DNA of 64,000 nucleotides, from NCBI GenBank assembly GCA_003255025.1, contig QANY01013761.1, positions 62,001 through 126,000 of the forward strand, read 5' to 3'. The notes under the pieces are model-generated. The model was not told the DNA's origin. It searched no databases and worked only from the letters and a program-made list of their open reading frames with translations. Source of the stretch: Datisca glomerata. Taxonomy: Eukaryota > Streptophyta > Magnoliopsida > Cucurbitales > Datiscaceae. This document shows, in pieces, positions 1-12,430 of the stretch (positions are counted from its first letter, which is position 1; each line of letters opens with the position of its first letter). Made by a program: the position numbers and the translations under genes.

Positions 1-1065
1 TCGTCTAGAAGATGAGCAAACTTCTCAGAAAAAAGAAATAAAGTCCGAAACTAGATGCAGAAACAACATCATAATCTAGATACATTATATACAAAAAGTT
101 GATAATAAAAATCTAAATTCCACAAACTTAAGGGAATAATGGATAACACAAATCTGAGGAGGAGAATAGATTCACTTGTGCCAAACAGATTGAATGGTCA
201 TCACAATTCTCTCTCTCCCCATTAATCTAATAGAAACCATTCATATTATGTTTTCTCAATTTTTTTGTCAAGATATGTTTTCTCAATCAGTTTCTTTATT
301 CTTTTCCTTTTACTTCGGACCATAAAATGCACTCTTTTGCATCAAATATCACAACTTTTTCCTTTGGGTTTCTGGAAAATTCTAATGAGTAGATATTCCA
401 TTGTACAAATATACCCACAAGGGTATTTCTAGAAATTTATTTTTTGACTATTATTTTGTTGGTAAAAAATAATTTGTTGATAATTTCAGCCAAATATTTA
501 AAAAAAATGTCTTTTTGTACATATGATAATTAACGATTAACCCAAGAAAAGAAACAACACTGAGATCAGCAATAATGCAAGGAAAAATTCTGGAAGGGGA
601 AGAGTAAAAAAGATAAAGAAATCCCCACCCAACACCTAAGTTAGCTAGGCCTAAAAGTTTCTCCCGCTCAAAGAGTGAGTGATGATGCAATTACATTTAC
701 AAAATCAATTAATTTCAGAGTTTATCCTGTGTTTTTATGGAGCTCAGTTAAAGAAACTAATATTTTTAATATTAGTAACATGTCAAATTTGATGGACGAT
801 CTATTCAATGTGAAACATTTTAAACTTAATGGTCGTCCCTCTAAAGCTCATGTTATCTCTCCAGTTCGTTAGTTTCTCCCATGTAAAATTGGATTAAGGT
901 CAATACCAATGAGGTTTCTTTGGATTCTCTAGGTGTTGGAGTCTGTGGTAGTATATTTCAGACTTGTAGACCTTCTGTGAAATGATGTTTTTCAATCCCT
1001 TTGAATTTAGTATTTGATTTTGAGGTAGAATTATTTACAGTCATTTATCCTATTGAATACACATG
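1..1065. other. AT-rich anonymous DNA without a recognisable gene
   Basis: Short open frames of 60-80 codons occur on both strands, but none shows a domain, a believable codon pattern or splice context. I see no terminal repeat or retrotransposon motif. It is most simply old intergenic or decayed repeat DNA. Confidence 0.6.
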
Positions 1066-1230
1066 GAAGAGAGAGATAGATAGATAGAGAAAGAGAGAGA
1101 GATAGAGAGAGAGATAGATAGAGAAAGAGAGAGAGATAGAGAGAGAGATAGATAGATAGAGAGAGTGAGAGAGAGAGAGAGAGAGAGAGATAGAGTGAGT
1201 GAGAGAGAGAAGAAAGTGAGTGAGAAAGAT
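1066..1230. repeat. GA/GATA compound microsatellite
   Basis: About 165 bp made almost wholly of GAGA and GATA units with a few GTGA interruptions. The two long minus-strand open frames here encode only serine/leucine-rich low-complexity peptide, the expected result of translating a CT/TATC repeat, so they are not genes. Confidence 0.95.
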
Positions 1231-1559
1231 AAAGAGGCGGGCAAAAAAGGGGAAAGCTCTCCGTTCCTTGTTCTCTTATAGTTGGATCCTCCATAACAAC
1301 AATCCTTAGTTAGAATGGGATTACAACTCAACACTTTTTGAGATTTGGATGTCAGCTTTAATTTTTGGGCCTCAGTGTTTGGTTTTTATTCTCTTTGAAA
1401 ACTTGATGTTAACATCTATATCTCTTTTTAACTTTCATTAATATATGAAAACTGCTTGGAATTTTTTTAAGTACGTTGTAAATGATGCTATTTTCTTTAT
1501 GGGTCAGTCCGCTTTGAAAAAAATCTAAATTTACAATTGATCAAAGTCCGACAATCATG
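1231..1559. other. No gene seen
   Basis: An AT-rich stretch between the microsatellite and the copia family A LTR. I see nothing identifiable. The outer LTR boundary is blurred, so part of this may be LTR sequence too diverged to align by eye. Confidence 0.5.
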
Positions 1560-3063
1560 AATAAGGCCTCCAATGGGATGACTTTACATATTACTTACTT
1601 CAGATGATTAATGACATCTAGATAATCATATTTACGAGTGACTTCTTGAACACGAAGTTGCCCTATAAGATTCAACCCTTCTGTACGAAGGGATTGGCAG
1701 AGCGAAAAACTGTTCCAATTTTAAAATTTAATTAATAAACATTCTAATCTATTTTATAACAAATATTGAAATCTCACAATTGATGCCTGAACACAAAAAA
1801 CTGAAGCTTTTTTTTCTCACGGTCTGAACTTTGATCTATGCACGAACCATTCTCGAGCTGTGCCCCAAAAATGAAATAGTCGTGTGAAATCGCCGCAGCC
1901 CATGCTGTCTTCTACTGGCGTCAACCACCCCAAACTACCATATCCCATGAAGCGTGGACCATCGTGTATTTATGCGCATCACCATGTATCGATACCTCAT
2001 AACCTTCCTCGCTGTTTCTCGATCGTCAACTGATCGCCATTAGCATTTAGAAGAGAAATCAAACCTTTCCTTCCTCTCCATTTGTTGGCTAGGGAAAATA
2101 ATGAGCCTCCCTGGGGTTTTCTCTTCTCTCACTAATGATGCCAATTAAGCTTGTGTTATGTCTCCGAGAGAAGCCTCCTATTCATAGTGAAATCGAATGG
2201 CTACGATTAATTAAAAATCTAATGGCCATGATTAACCTAAAAATTTTCTTAATTAAAAATAATGAAATTAATTTTAGTTAATAATTTTCATCACTATAAT
2301 TATGATCGATTTGGTTGAATAATAGGTATCCATGCCGTATCTATTTATTCTAGCTACGACAATATCTCTAATGGATTACCAAATAATATCTCTAATGAAT
2401 TATCAAATCTTTAGTAATCCACTAGAGATACTAAGCGCTTAGTCTACTATGATCACATAAATGTATTATGTTAAAGGGAACTATGTTACTTATTTAAAAG
2501 TATCTATAGACTTTATTTTGAGAATCTATGCTTCCTCACTTTTCTAACAATTCCATCGAATCGACAAATATATAGACTCATAGAATATCAACCATAGTAG
2601 ATCAAAATAACTGAACCATTAAATATGAGTTCATAACTCTCTCAAGATTAAGATCACTCATAATATAATAACAATGAGTTATATTTTTTAAAGATAGAAC
2701 TTTTACTAAAAATAAAACTCATTAATCCATTCAATGCATTACAAATGCATTAGCATATTAACTAGGTACTCCACCTAGTGATCAAGGTAAGTCATTATAT
2801 ATAATAGAGTTAATGCACTAGAGTCTATCTTAAGAAAGTTTCACTAACTCTGAATAATAAACATTTAATGTAATGAAAAACTCTCGATTAAATACCTTGT
2901 TCTCATTATCCAAACTCCATAGAGCTGATTAACTAAGTACTATTATGCTTGTGCACCTTTTATAATAATGTATCGCACATAATAGATAATAATTTGTTTA
3001 TTATTAATTAAAATTAAATGTCTCGACAAATACATTTGAATTCCAGTGCTTTGAAGGCTAACA
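1560..3063 (-). repeat. 3' LTR of copia family A
   Basis: It aligns by eye to 7,563-9,054. Shared anchors include the GC-richer stretch around 1,940-2,040 against 8,090-8,200 (matching at gtcaactgatc) and the terminal stretch at 2,745-3,060 against 8,725-9,050 (tactccacctagtga, aataataaacattta). The right end ggctaaca is the CA-type terminus. The left end is not resolved; it is set by length and by loss of similarity. Confidence 0.75.
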
Positions 3064-3080
3064 ATCTCTCATTTACCCTA
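3064..3080 (-). other. Polypurine tract of copia family A
   Basis: On the minus strand this reads as a purine-rich run (ggtaaatgagagat) directly before the TGTTAGCC start of the 3' LTR, the expected position for the plus-strand primer of a copia element. Confidence 0.7.
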
Positions 3081-4788
3081 AAGCACGTCTGCAACTAGCT
3101 TAATTTTCATGTTCTCTACTTGTGACCCAAATATATTTGTGGCTGAAGTTTTCATAAAAGGGTCTATCAGGTTATACACTGAAGCTCTCTTAGAGATAAC
3201 TATATATCCTCATTGTATGATCTCCCTAATGAGATGATACTTCTGCTCAATTTGTTTGCCTCCTCTCAATGATTTTATGGTTCTTTGGATTGTGTAATAT
3301 CTTTTTTGTTATCATAATAGATCATGATATGGATTTTATCAATCGTGTTAATCTGTAACTCTCCTAGGAACTCAGCCAAACATCTTTTGAAGCAGCTACA
3401 TATTTAACTTACATAGTTGAATCTACAGTAGTATCGCTCTATTTTATACCCCTCCAATAGACAGCTCCTCCTCATAGAGTAAACCCATAGGCAGAGGTAG
3501 ACTTCCTAGAGTCCCTGTTTGATTGAAAATCTAAATCTGTTTACACAATTGTACATGAAGCTCTCTATAGGAGACAACCATATATTCTCTTATTCTCCTA
3601 TGTATCTTAATCATATGCTTCATTGTAACACAATGTTCTCTGGCAGGTTATGAATGATATCTACTGACAATGCTTGCTGGAAACAGATATATGGTTTGGT
3701 ACACAATATTGCACACATGAGACTTCCTACAGTAGAAGCATAGGGAACTGTCTTCATGTTATCTATCTCATCTTGCGTCTTATGACACTGATCCTTGGAG
3801 AGATGAATTTCATGTCTGAAAGGCAGCTGACCTTTATTAGAATCCTACATCGAGAACCCCTTTAGAATCTTATCTTTATAAGAAGACTGAGATAAGAATA
3901 TTCTTCTTGATCCTCAATCATGAATGACCTCGATCTTAAGAATATATGTTGCTTTTCACAAGTCATTCAAGTTAAACTTATTCGACAACCATAACTTTAC
4001 GTTGGACATAAATCCTAGCTACATTATTCCCAATGAATAAAATGTTATCTACGTAAAGAATGAACAAAACTACTATGTTTCGTTCTTTTCTCTTGTCAAC
4101 ACACGGTTTATCAGAGTTTTGATAAAAATCAAAAGACTTGATTGCTTGATCAAGCTAGATGTTCTATGAACTCGATGCTTGTTTAAGTCCATAAATAGAC
4201 CTATTTAACTTTTAAACCATATTCTCCTAGACTTTTTTGATGAATCCATAAGGATGAGACTTCAGTCTTGACATCTATTTACCAAATCTCAAAATCAAAA
4301 TGACTCGTAATGGACCATAATATCCTTATAGACTTAAGCATGGCCTCGGCAAAAATTCTCCTCATAATCAATTCTTTTTTTAGTATACCCTTTCACAACA
4401 CGCCTAGCTTTGAAGGTTTTCGCCTTCTCCTCTATGCCTTGCTTCACTTGTAGATCAACTTGCACCAATGATTTTTATCCCCTCAGGTGCTTGTACAAGC
4501 TCTCATGCTTCATCGGAGTACATTGAATCCATTTTAGATTTCATCACCTTTTGCGAATGATCTGCATCAACACCTTTGAAAGTATGATTGTAGTTCCAGG
4601 GATCTGAGACAAACTCATAAGTCTCTCCTAAGAACATATACCTCTAAGGAGGATATGATTCCCTCCCACTACGACGTGGTTATGCAGTACTAGGAAGTAC
4701 TTCATTTTCATTCTCTTTGTTAACTACTTTCTTTGTAACCTCTCATCTTTTTAGGTTGATCTTGCATGCTAGTGTCAGAATCAACTAA
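3081..4788 (-). pseudogene. Copia family A reverse transcriptase / RNase H region, broken
   Basis: This is the reverse transcriptase half of a copia polyprotein, which would copy element RNA into DNA in virus-like particles. It is read in scattered minus-strand frames between the integrase block and the polypurine tract. Near 4,035-4,080 the palm motif is visible as LYVDNILFIG. The second aspartate of the usual YVDD has become asparagine, which would abolish polymerase activity. Many stops and frameshifts interrupt the region, and no open frame exceeds about 65 codons. The copia assignment rests on this motif and on the position between integrase and 3' LTR; limits are approximate. Confidence 0.7.
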
Positions 4789-5630
4789 CTATTTTAAAAC
4801 ATATACTCTTGATCTAGGTTCCAACTTAGTATGATTCTCCATTAGGATGTGTGCTATACATCCCCATATACATAGATGATGCAAAGTAAGTTTACGTCTA
4901 TTCCATAACTCTAGTGGATTCTCGGGTACAACTTTTGAAGGTACTAAATCATGTTGTTTCCAAGACATATCCACCAAAAGAAACAAGAGGAGTAGAATTG
5001 TTCATCACAGATCTCACCTTGTTCAAGGGAGTTATGTTTCGCCTCTCAGCAATACCATTTTACTGGGAAGTCCATTGTGTAGTGAGGTGGGATGAAATCC
5101 CATTTTTTACAAAATTATCCATGAACGTCATAGAGAGATATTCACCTCCTCTTCTAATCGAAGATATTTAATATTTTTATCCAATGCATTCTCGACTTCC
5201 TCTCCAAACTCATCTAATTTCTTAAAAGTTTCAAATTTTTTATGCATTAAATTGATGTAGTCATATCTAGAGTAACAATCTGTGAAAGTGATGAAATACC
5301 CATAGCCACCTCTGTTTGGCTTGAACATCTCTTGGTCCATATAAGTCAGTATGCACTAACTCAAATGACACTTAAGCTCTAAAAGGCCTTTTGCCTTGGA
5401 AGGTCTCTTGGTCATCTTACATTCTATATGTGATTCACAGACTAGTAAAGGCTTTATGTTCAAAGAACTAAGAGGCTCATCTCTTACTAGTCTTTAGATC
5501 CTACATAGATTAAATGGCGTAGACAAAAGTGTCACAAATAGGTTTCATTAGCTTGAGAAAACTTTCTTCTTTTATGTGTACTTTACAAACTACGATTCAC
5601 TTTAGTATCGCGTAACATTATTATTTTAGG
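4789..5630 (-). pseudogene. Copia family A pre-integrase and integrase core, broken
   Basis: Minus-strand fragments give, in order, a degraded pre-integrase segment (about 5,600-5,400), the integrase core near 5,340-5,130 (GGYGYFITFTDCYSRYDYI, close to the copia form with D in FTDDYSRYGY), a region near 5,050 like the NGIAERRN block, and the C-terminal LVPSKVV...PLELW...IWGC...LEPRS block at 4,986-4,789. Integrase would insert the cDNA through its DDE residues. Frames change between blocks and stops are common, so it is a pseudogene. The order fixes both minus orientation and copia family. Confidence 0.85.
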
Positions 5631-7562
5631 AGTAATAAAATATAAACCATCAATCAATGTATTAGATTCATGAAATATTTTAAGAGTTAAAATATTTGAA
5701 AATATTAAAATAAAACTTTACAAACCAACGATGAAAACATAAATTAAGTTTCTTCATATGTTCTGTACATAAAGGCAGTCTAACAAAATACTACTACTAA
5801 AATCATCAAATTAAAGAGTAAAATTCCAATTGAGACAACTGGAACACGCGCATCCCTACCAAGAACAACTTACATGTCTCCCTCAATTAGTGCTTGGTTT
5901 CATCGAGCCACTGCAAAGAATTGAATATATGATTGTGATTAAAGAATCTACACATGGGGATCTGGTAGAATCACCAAATAAACATAACTGGGTGATACAA
6001 ATGAACTGCGTATCTTTTTTCTTCTTTTTCAGGGAAAGCCTCACATATTCTATGTGGAATATGGTTCTATATCGTCCTCAAAGGAATTTTCATTGTAAGC
6101 TAGAGGATAAGGTTTTGTAAGAACATACTTAATTCACCCAACAGTTAAGATAACATCTAGATTACAGTTCTAGTTAACGTAGTTTGTGCCATCGAGTTAA
6201 TGAATGAAATTTTAAAATACTGAAAAATAACAACAATTCGCAATCACTACGTGCACAATCTAATTTAAGCATACCTTATAACATGAAAATAAAAAAATAT
6301 GCAATATACACAACGATATCCCAACTCTAAAAAATATAGGAACGTTGAGGCATAACGCACATTTAAAAGTTAGATAGGATATTCTAGTATAATTAATTAC
6401 TAATATGATATTAATACCTAGTAATCCTACTAATCATGTTTAATACCTAGTGATTAACTAACTTTGAGCTCCGGTCTTTCAGAATAAGTAGTAAGAGCAC
6501 TTAGGCGAGATACTACAAAAATGAGTCAAGTGTGTACTATTTTTTTACCCTCAGACTTGTGACAAATGGACAACTTCTACTTAAGTAGGTCGTTCCCAAC
6601 TATTCACTTATCAAGGTGATTATTATGAAGATCATACATGTAATATCTGATGCTCCTGATACCCTTCTTTAGGAAACTTCAAAAATTGAAGACGAGATAA
6701 CCTAACACCTTACTATAATCTAATACTGGAGGCCATGAGTTTCGATGATCATAGGGTATAAAATGAGATTGTATAATTATCCAACTTAATCTTTAGCAAC
6801 TTAGTCAGACTAGACAAGCATGCTCAATCACTATATATGTAAATCTATATCCAAATTCTAATAACGTCACAATTTAATTAAAAATGTTAAATATTGAGCA
6901 AGAATATTATAGTTGAAAATTCCATTTAAATAAACCAAATAAAAGGCTTTTAGGGTTAGCCATTTTATGTTCTGAATCGATTATTTTTAATTTTATCTTC
7001 ATTACACAATCACAAACACTTATCCATTTAGAAACCTATAGCCACATAGTATTTAAAAATGATATGCATTAAAATTATCACAACATGTTGCACACATAAG
7101 ATAATACACAAAATAACAAGGTATAAAAGATAAATATCTAAAACAAACCCTAGCCATGCATAACCCTTATCCTATCTTAATTCAAAATTTGAAATTGATC
7201 TTCAAGATAGACTGATATCTGATCCCTGAGAGTAATAACCATCTACCACTAATTGCCACCCTCGACCTCACTACTCGTCAACATGGACTGCCACATGCTG
7301 CCACCATCTGGGCATTATCCTTCATTGATTACCAAGATCTACAGCCACTTGACACATGTGCGTTGTGATGCAGCCCAGACGTGACTGCCAGCTGACAATG
7401 TTGTTGCCACCATAGGACAACAATGTTACCGTTGCTGCCTTGCATGCCGTACCCACACGCCTCCTTTGCACTATCACGTGCGGTGGAGCCGCTTGCTACG
7501 CTGTCGCGTGGTCTCGTTTATTCTTTGATTTTCTCTTTTTGCATCGATTAGATTTCCATCTT
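5631..7562 (-). other. Degraded gag / leader interior of copia family A
   Basis: By position this should hold the untranslated leader, gag and protease. I see no gag, zinc-knuckle or protease motif that survives. The 96-codon plus-strand frame at 5,830-6,120 resembles nothing and runs against the element. A GC-richer stretch at 7,240-7,510 stands out but codes for nothing I recognise. Next to the LTR end (7,541-7,562) there is only a weak trace of the usual methionine-tRNA primer site. An unrecognised older insertion could also lie here. Confidence 0.45.
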
Positions 7563-9054
7563 GTTGGAATAATTGCTTCATAAAATTCCTAAATTTTTCA
7601 AGGAAAGTTTAAAAGAATCTATATAAATACAAAACTATAGGGAAAAAAATCTCTTCATTGTCCTTTTGATTACATAACCAACTAAAAAACACATGTAAAA
7701 TCTAAACGTTTATGTAAGGAAGGTTAAATAAAGAGTCCAGCAAAAACAAGTTAGGGTTCTACAATTATAGTAATTCATAGGGCATTTGTTCTAACAAAGA
7801 CTTCAAATAAATAGAACAAGAATGAGACTCTAGTATCAGATGAAGGGATGAGCACAACGAGAAACTATTCTGATCATAAATGTGTTTAAGAAACAATATA
7901 TTGTATGCTAAAATGAATATTAAAACCACACATTTGATGCATGACTCTAAAAAACAAACTTTTTCCCTCACGTTCTGGTCTTTGATATACCTGCAAACCG
8001 TCCTTGATCTTCATTTTAAATACCTAAGAGCTGTGTAACCGCCACTGCCAATGCTGCCATCTGCCGCCATCAGCCACCATCAGCCACCGCAAATTGTCGT
8101 ATGCCATGAACCGTGGACCACCATGTATTTATGTGAAGCACCATGTATAGATACCTCACGATCTTCCTCGCTTTACCTCGGGTCGTCAACTGATCACTAT
8201 GTGTGAGCACATAGAAAATAATCAAACATTTTCTTCCTCTAAATTTCGGTGAAGGAGATTCATGAGTCTCCCTAGGGTTTCTCTTCTCTCATTAATGAAT
8301 CAAAACTAATGAAAATAATTTGCATTGATATTTTCCTCACTATAACAAGGATCGACTTGGTTGACTACTAGGTATCCATGAAGTGTCAATTTATTACCGC
8401 TACAACAATACATATAACTCACATGCTAGCTCAAACACCATAATAATAAAAATACTCATGATTAAATAATTATTAAACTTTATCGATCAAATCCATGATC
8501 AAATTTATTAGTTATTTATTCTACCATAAAATTATAATTGCATTTCATTTATATTTTATATTACTCGATGTAATTATCATTAACTCTTTATTCATTATGT
8601 GTTTCTCCTTCATAATTTAACATCGTGTATAATTAGATAATGTAAGATTTGACTAATATATAATCATCTTGTTCCTTAAGTTTCAAATCTCTTTCCACTG
8701 ATCAACCATGATAATTTCAAATGCACAAGCACATTAACTAGATACTCCACCTAGTGAGCAAGTAAGTCACTCTATATATTAGAGTTAATGCACTACAATC
8801 TATGTTAGTGAAGCATTCAGCTTCACTGGATTATGAATAATAAACATTTAAAGCCATAAAAAACTCTTGGTTAAATATATTAATCTCATGAGCTAAAACT
8901 CCATAGGACCCATAAACCAAAATACTTTATGGCTTAAAATGTTTATTGTTCATGGTGTTATAAGCATAAACAATATGAAATGTTTATCCATAGAATTATA
9001 TGTTTTTTATAAATACATTAGAATGCAAGTGCTTTCAAGACCACAATCCTGACA
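7563..9054 (-). repeat. 5' LTR of copia family A
   Basis: A 1,492-bp repeat running from tgttggaataatt to atcctgaca on the plus strand, with the TG...CA termini of LTR retrotransposons. It pairs with 1,560-3,063 in the same orientation. The gttta that follows could be one copy of a 5-bp target duplication, but the partner is not visible. Confidence 0.75.
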
Positions 9055-9057
9055 GTT

Positions 9058-9275
9058 TAATGCTATAAAGTTGTCATGGTCCTAGAAGCATGACCAATAT
9101 GGCCATAATAACCATCCTACCAATTCACATCAAAGTTTCTCAAGATGCCACCAATACTAGACTGCCGTGAACTACCTTTAAAATTATTGTTAGTATTATG
9201 TTGCTCCCATCTAGAAGAAGGCGCATCCCATTTAACAAGACAAGGGGTCATGATACTCATTGCCAATTACATCAG
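9058..9275 (-). pseudogene. LINE-type RNase H-like (RVT_3) fragment
   Basis: The minus strand encodes, with one in-frame stop, a stretch containing KWDAPSSRWEQHNTN, then FKGSS, then IGGILRNFDVNW, then DGYYGHIGHAS. This is the pattern of the plant reverse-transcriptase-like RNase H domain found at the C terminus of L1-type LINE polyproteins (W-P-P...N-T-D-G, G-S, G-G-I-R-D, G-N-W, G-F-x-x-x-I-G). The catalytic aspartate expected after N-T is asparagine here and the rest of the domain is missing. It stops where copia family A begins, so the copia probably landed in or beside this remnant. Confidence 0.6.
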
Positions 9276-9284
9276 CATTTATAG

Positions 9285-9336
9285 AATTTCAAATTGGCCA
9301 AGCAATGAGAAATTTCAAATTGGCCAAGCAATGAGA
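9285..9336. repeat. Perfect 26-bp tandem duplication
   Basis: Two identical, adjacent 26-bp copies (9,285-9,310 and 9,311-9,336), containing aaattggccaagcaatgaga. Perfect identity marks it as a recent slippage or repair event in otherwise old DNA. Confidence 0.95.
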
Positions 9337-10192
9337 ATAAAAGTGTGAAACCAATCAACATTTTCAGAAGCATGTATAAAAATTAATAATCTAATCCTTG
9401 AGAAAAATAGGGAAGCAATTCAAGTTGAATAAAAAAATTAATAATCTAATTCTTAGCAAAATACCTCAACAAGATTCATGCTTAATGAAAATATTCCTCA
9501 ATATTCAAAACCTTAGCCGCGAAGAAAATATTCTTTCAAAATTTTACCATGTGGTGTATTAGGGAGGCAACTCGCTTGCTTTAAATGAAGCACCGTGAAG
9601 CAAACCCTACCAAGCAACCAAATTCTCAAACCCTCAAAACACTTTTATCTTCTCCTTCTCCCAATTCATTCATTTTCAAAACCTAATTGCTAAACAAGAG
9701 TAAACCACCAGAGACATGTGTATAAAAATGAACCCACCATAGGAAGCTGCAAAGGCCACCGGCATCGAAGAACGGGAAAGGATGAGTAGGAAGATAGAAG
9801 ATTTAATTAAGGATCAACCTAACAGTTATAACTGAATTCCCCAAATCTGGGGGAATATTAATTATTCTTGTGAATTCCCCAAAATCTGATTGTAATCTTT
9901 CAATTATGGTTGAATCTCCCTGGAATATAGTGAATTTTATTCTTAGGAGAATATTTCTCATTTTAAGCAATGTAACAAGATCTCATGAACAACAATAAAT
10001 AAAGGCTAATTGCAAGTTCAAGGGGCCAATACTAATCACCTAAAAAAGTGATCTTTTAGTACTCTCTAGCTCTCTCTCTCTCTCTCTCTCAATTTACTTC
10101 TTTGAGTGTATGAGGAAAAATCATTTATATTTTGGTACTCTTATTGAGAAAGACTGGAAACCTTGAAGAAAACCCCCTAATAAAAGCAAACA
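9337..10192 (+). other. Leader or LTR remnant upstream of the Tat gypsy gag
   Basis: No gene is visible. The stretch holds two diverged copies of a gaattccccaaa...tctg segment (about 9,834 and 9,873), a CT microsatellite at 10,070-10,090 and an A-rich tract just before the gag start at 10,193. By position it is the 5' LTR end and leader of the following gypsy element, but no partner LTR or clean primer site could be matched. Confidence 0.4.
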
Positions 10193-11520
10193 ATGCCTCG
10201 AACCAAACCAAACACTGCCCTCAATGAAGGAAACAAGAACATTGATGATCATGCCTATCAACCTGCTCTCCCAGCTGAGATGCTTCAGGCTATCCTAAAT
10301 AGAATGCAAGTTATGGAGCAACGAAACGCTAAAACGCTACACAACTCATGGCAAGCAATGCAAGAACAAATCAAAGCGCTGCAACGAGCTTCACATAGAC
10401 ACTTACGGGGAAGTCAGTCAACATACAAACCGTGAGGAATGGGAAAATCACCCAGAAGGAGGCGGGGGTGAAATAGACGTGAGGACAATGAAAACAACAA
10501 TAATATGCAAAATAAGGATCTGGAAGTTCATTCATAAATCCACGAAAATGATGTAGCGGGAGAAATCCGTCCACCAAAAGTGGTAACAGAAACGGCGATG
10601 GAAGAGGTGCTGGAAAGAAAGATGATGGAGCTTAGGAATGTAGGGAATGCAGGAAAAGTAAACTTTGAGTTACTCACCAGAACCCCTTTGAGCGTGGAAG
10701 TCCTGACCGCCCCCCTATACCAAAAAAGTTTATGGCACCTAAGTTCAAGTGCTATGAAGTGAAGTCTGACCTGGTGGACCATCTCAGATGATTTAAGTAA
10801 GTTATGACATTGTACCAACATGAGGGTGGAACTATACTTAAATGGTAGCTTTTCCCTTCCCGCTCATTCGATTACTCCTACTATCTTTTTGGAGTAGTAC
10901 TCTACATATTGAGCGATGATGGACAATTCAGAGTATCTTCTTACAATCTCTACCAAAAATAGGAGAAACTCTACGTGAGTACACCCATAGGTTTAAAAAG
11001 GAGACGACTAAGATGGAGAACTGTGACGACCCGAAATCCCCCTCTTTGAGGATTTGTTGAAGGTCAAACCTTTGACCATGGCAGAAACCTTTCAGTAGGC
11101 GCAAACTTACATCACGTTCGAAGAATAAAAGAAAAGTCTATTAAAGATGACGGAATGACGAAATGATGAGTAAAAAAAGAAGAACAAAATTCTGGAACTA
11201 AGAAAATGGAATCAGAGAGCGAAAAAGGACAGTGAACGGGAAGATGGTAAGCAGGACAGAACTAATAGTCTGAGGACATACGCTGACGACATCCATCCTA
11301 GAGATAAAGTCTACACACCGTTGACAGTATCGATAAACAAATTTCTAGACATGATAAAGGTCAAGCCTTGGTTGAAGAGACTGGCCCCGCTCATGAAGGA
11401 ATCATACTACAAGAATAAAGATAAGTACTGCTTGTATCACAAGAGCAACGCGCATTACACGAATGATTGTTATCAACTAAAGGACTATGTCAAAAAGCTG
11501 GTGAAAGAAGGATAGCTCAA
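10193..11520 (+). pseudogene. Gypsy (Tat) gag remnant
   Basis: The first open frame starts MPRTKPNTALNEGN, followed by PALPAEMLQAILNRMQ, a plausible gag N terminus 80 codons long. Further on, around 10,720-10,880, broken frames carry the K-F-x-x-Y-E...L-V-D-H-L-R...M-T-L-Y segment expected for the capsid-like domain of Tat gag. At 11,321-11,515 there is a 64-codon tail with YCLYHKSNAHYTNDCYQLKD, which fits the cysteine/histidine cluster region of Tat gag (C-x-x-H...H-x-T-x-D-C). Gag would form the particle around element RNA. Several stops and frameshifts make it non-functional. Confidence 0.65.
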
Positions 11521-12430
11521 TCAGTTTGTGAAGAAAGAAGAGACGAAATAGGAAAGTGAAAAAGAGGCTTGTAATGGGAAAAATGAGATAACGAGAAACA
11601 ACCACTTTGGATAGTTGACACCAACATTGCATTGACTGAACAACCATTGTTGAAGGAGAACTGGGAACCGGGAAGTTCCTCTAACGATAGCGGTAACCTC
11701 CTACTCATATTTAACGATCTGGATTTAGAGCATGACGGACAACATAACGATGCCCTAGTCATCTCAATACAAGTTTGAAACTATTTTCTAAGGAGGGTAC
11801 TGATTCGTGACTGGAGTGCCGTCAATATTCTCCATTGGTCAACACTCGAAAAAATGTTTATGGGGTAACAACAGTTACAAGGTCCATCACAACCACTGAT
11901 AGGCTTCAACAGAATCGTGAGCTACTCATAAAGGATAAATTACTCTCCTAGTTAGTGCTGATCCATTCAACTACCTCAAAAAGTTTATGGTGTTAGACAG
12001 ATCATCTCTTTCTAATGCCATCCTGGGGAGAACCTGGTTGGACAAGATGAAAATTGTACCGTCAACCTAGTACCAAGTGTTGGAGTACCCATCTCCTGAT
12101 AGGATCAAGACCAAAAGAGGAGATCCAGTTGCTACTCGAATTTATGTCATAACCACACTAGAGTCAATAAGAAAGAAGACAATGGGAAAGAAGATGGAGG
12201 AGTTGAAAGTTGCAAATAACATGAGGACGTGTAGGTGGGCCTAAGATACAAAGCGGTGGAAGAATCGAACCAATCTAATTAGAGAAGAGACTTAGAAGAC
12301 AACCAACATTGGAGCCCACCTCGAACAAGCGAAAAAATGATAATTGACAGAATTTCCACGGGGAAACAAAGACATCATTACGATGACATCACAGGAAATG
12401 CCAGGTATACCTAAAAATAAAATATGTCAT
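11521..12430 (+). pseudogene. Probable gypsy protease / linker region, degraded
   Basis: By position between gag and RT this should hold the aspartic protease. Fragments such as GRTWLDKMK, near 12,030 (compare the G-R-x-W-L segment of Tat elements), support continuity of the same element, but no catalytic D-S/T-G triplet can be read with confidence. Stops are frequent. Confidence 0.45.

Larger units (their letters stand above)
1560..9054 (-). mobile_element. Decayed Ty1/copia LTR retrotransposon (family A), minus strand
   Basis: Two long direct repeats flank a roughly 4.5-kb interior with minus-strand copia domains in the order pre-integrase, integrase, RT, the copia order. The LTRs end at 3,063 (ggctaaca) and 9,054 (atcctgaca), that is, a TGT start on the coding strand. 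A polypurine tract abuts the first. The LTRs differ at many positions with numerous indels and every coding block has stops, so this is an old insertion. The left outer edge is approximate. I could not show a target duplication. Confidence 0.8.

Noticed and set aside
1031..1334. Two overlapping minus-strand open frames of 87 and 94 codons
   Set aside because: They translate a GA/GATA microsatellite and give only serine-leucine repeats.
5830..6120. A 96-codon plus-strand frame inside copia family A
   Set aside because: It is antisense to the element and has no recognisable feature.
10070..10090. CT tract as a promoter element
   Set aside because: CT microsatellites are common in plant leaders; without transcript data it is only a repeat.
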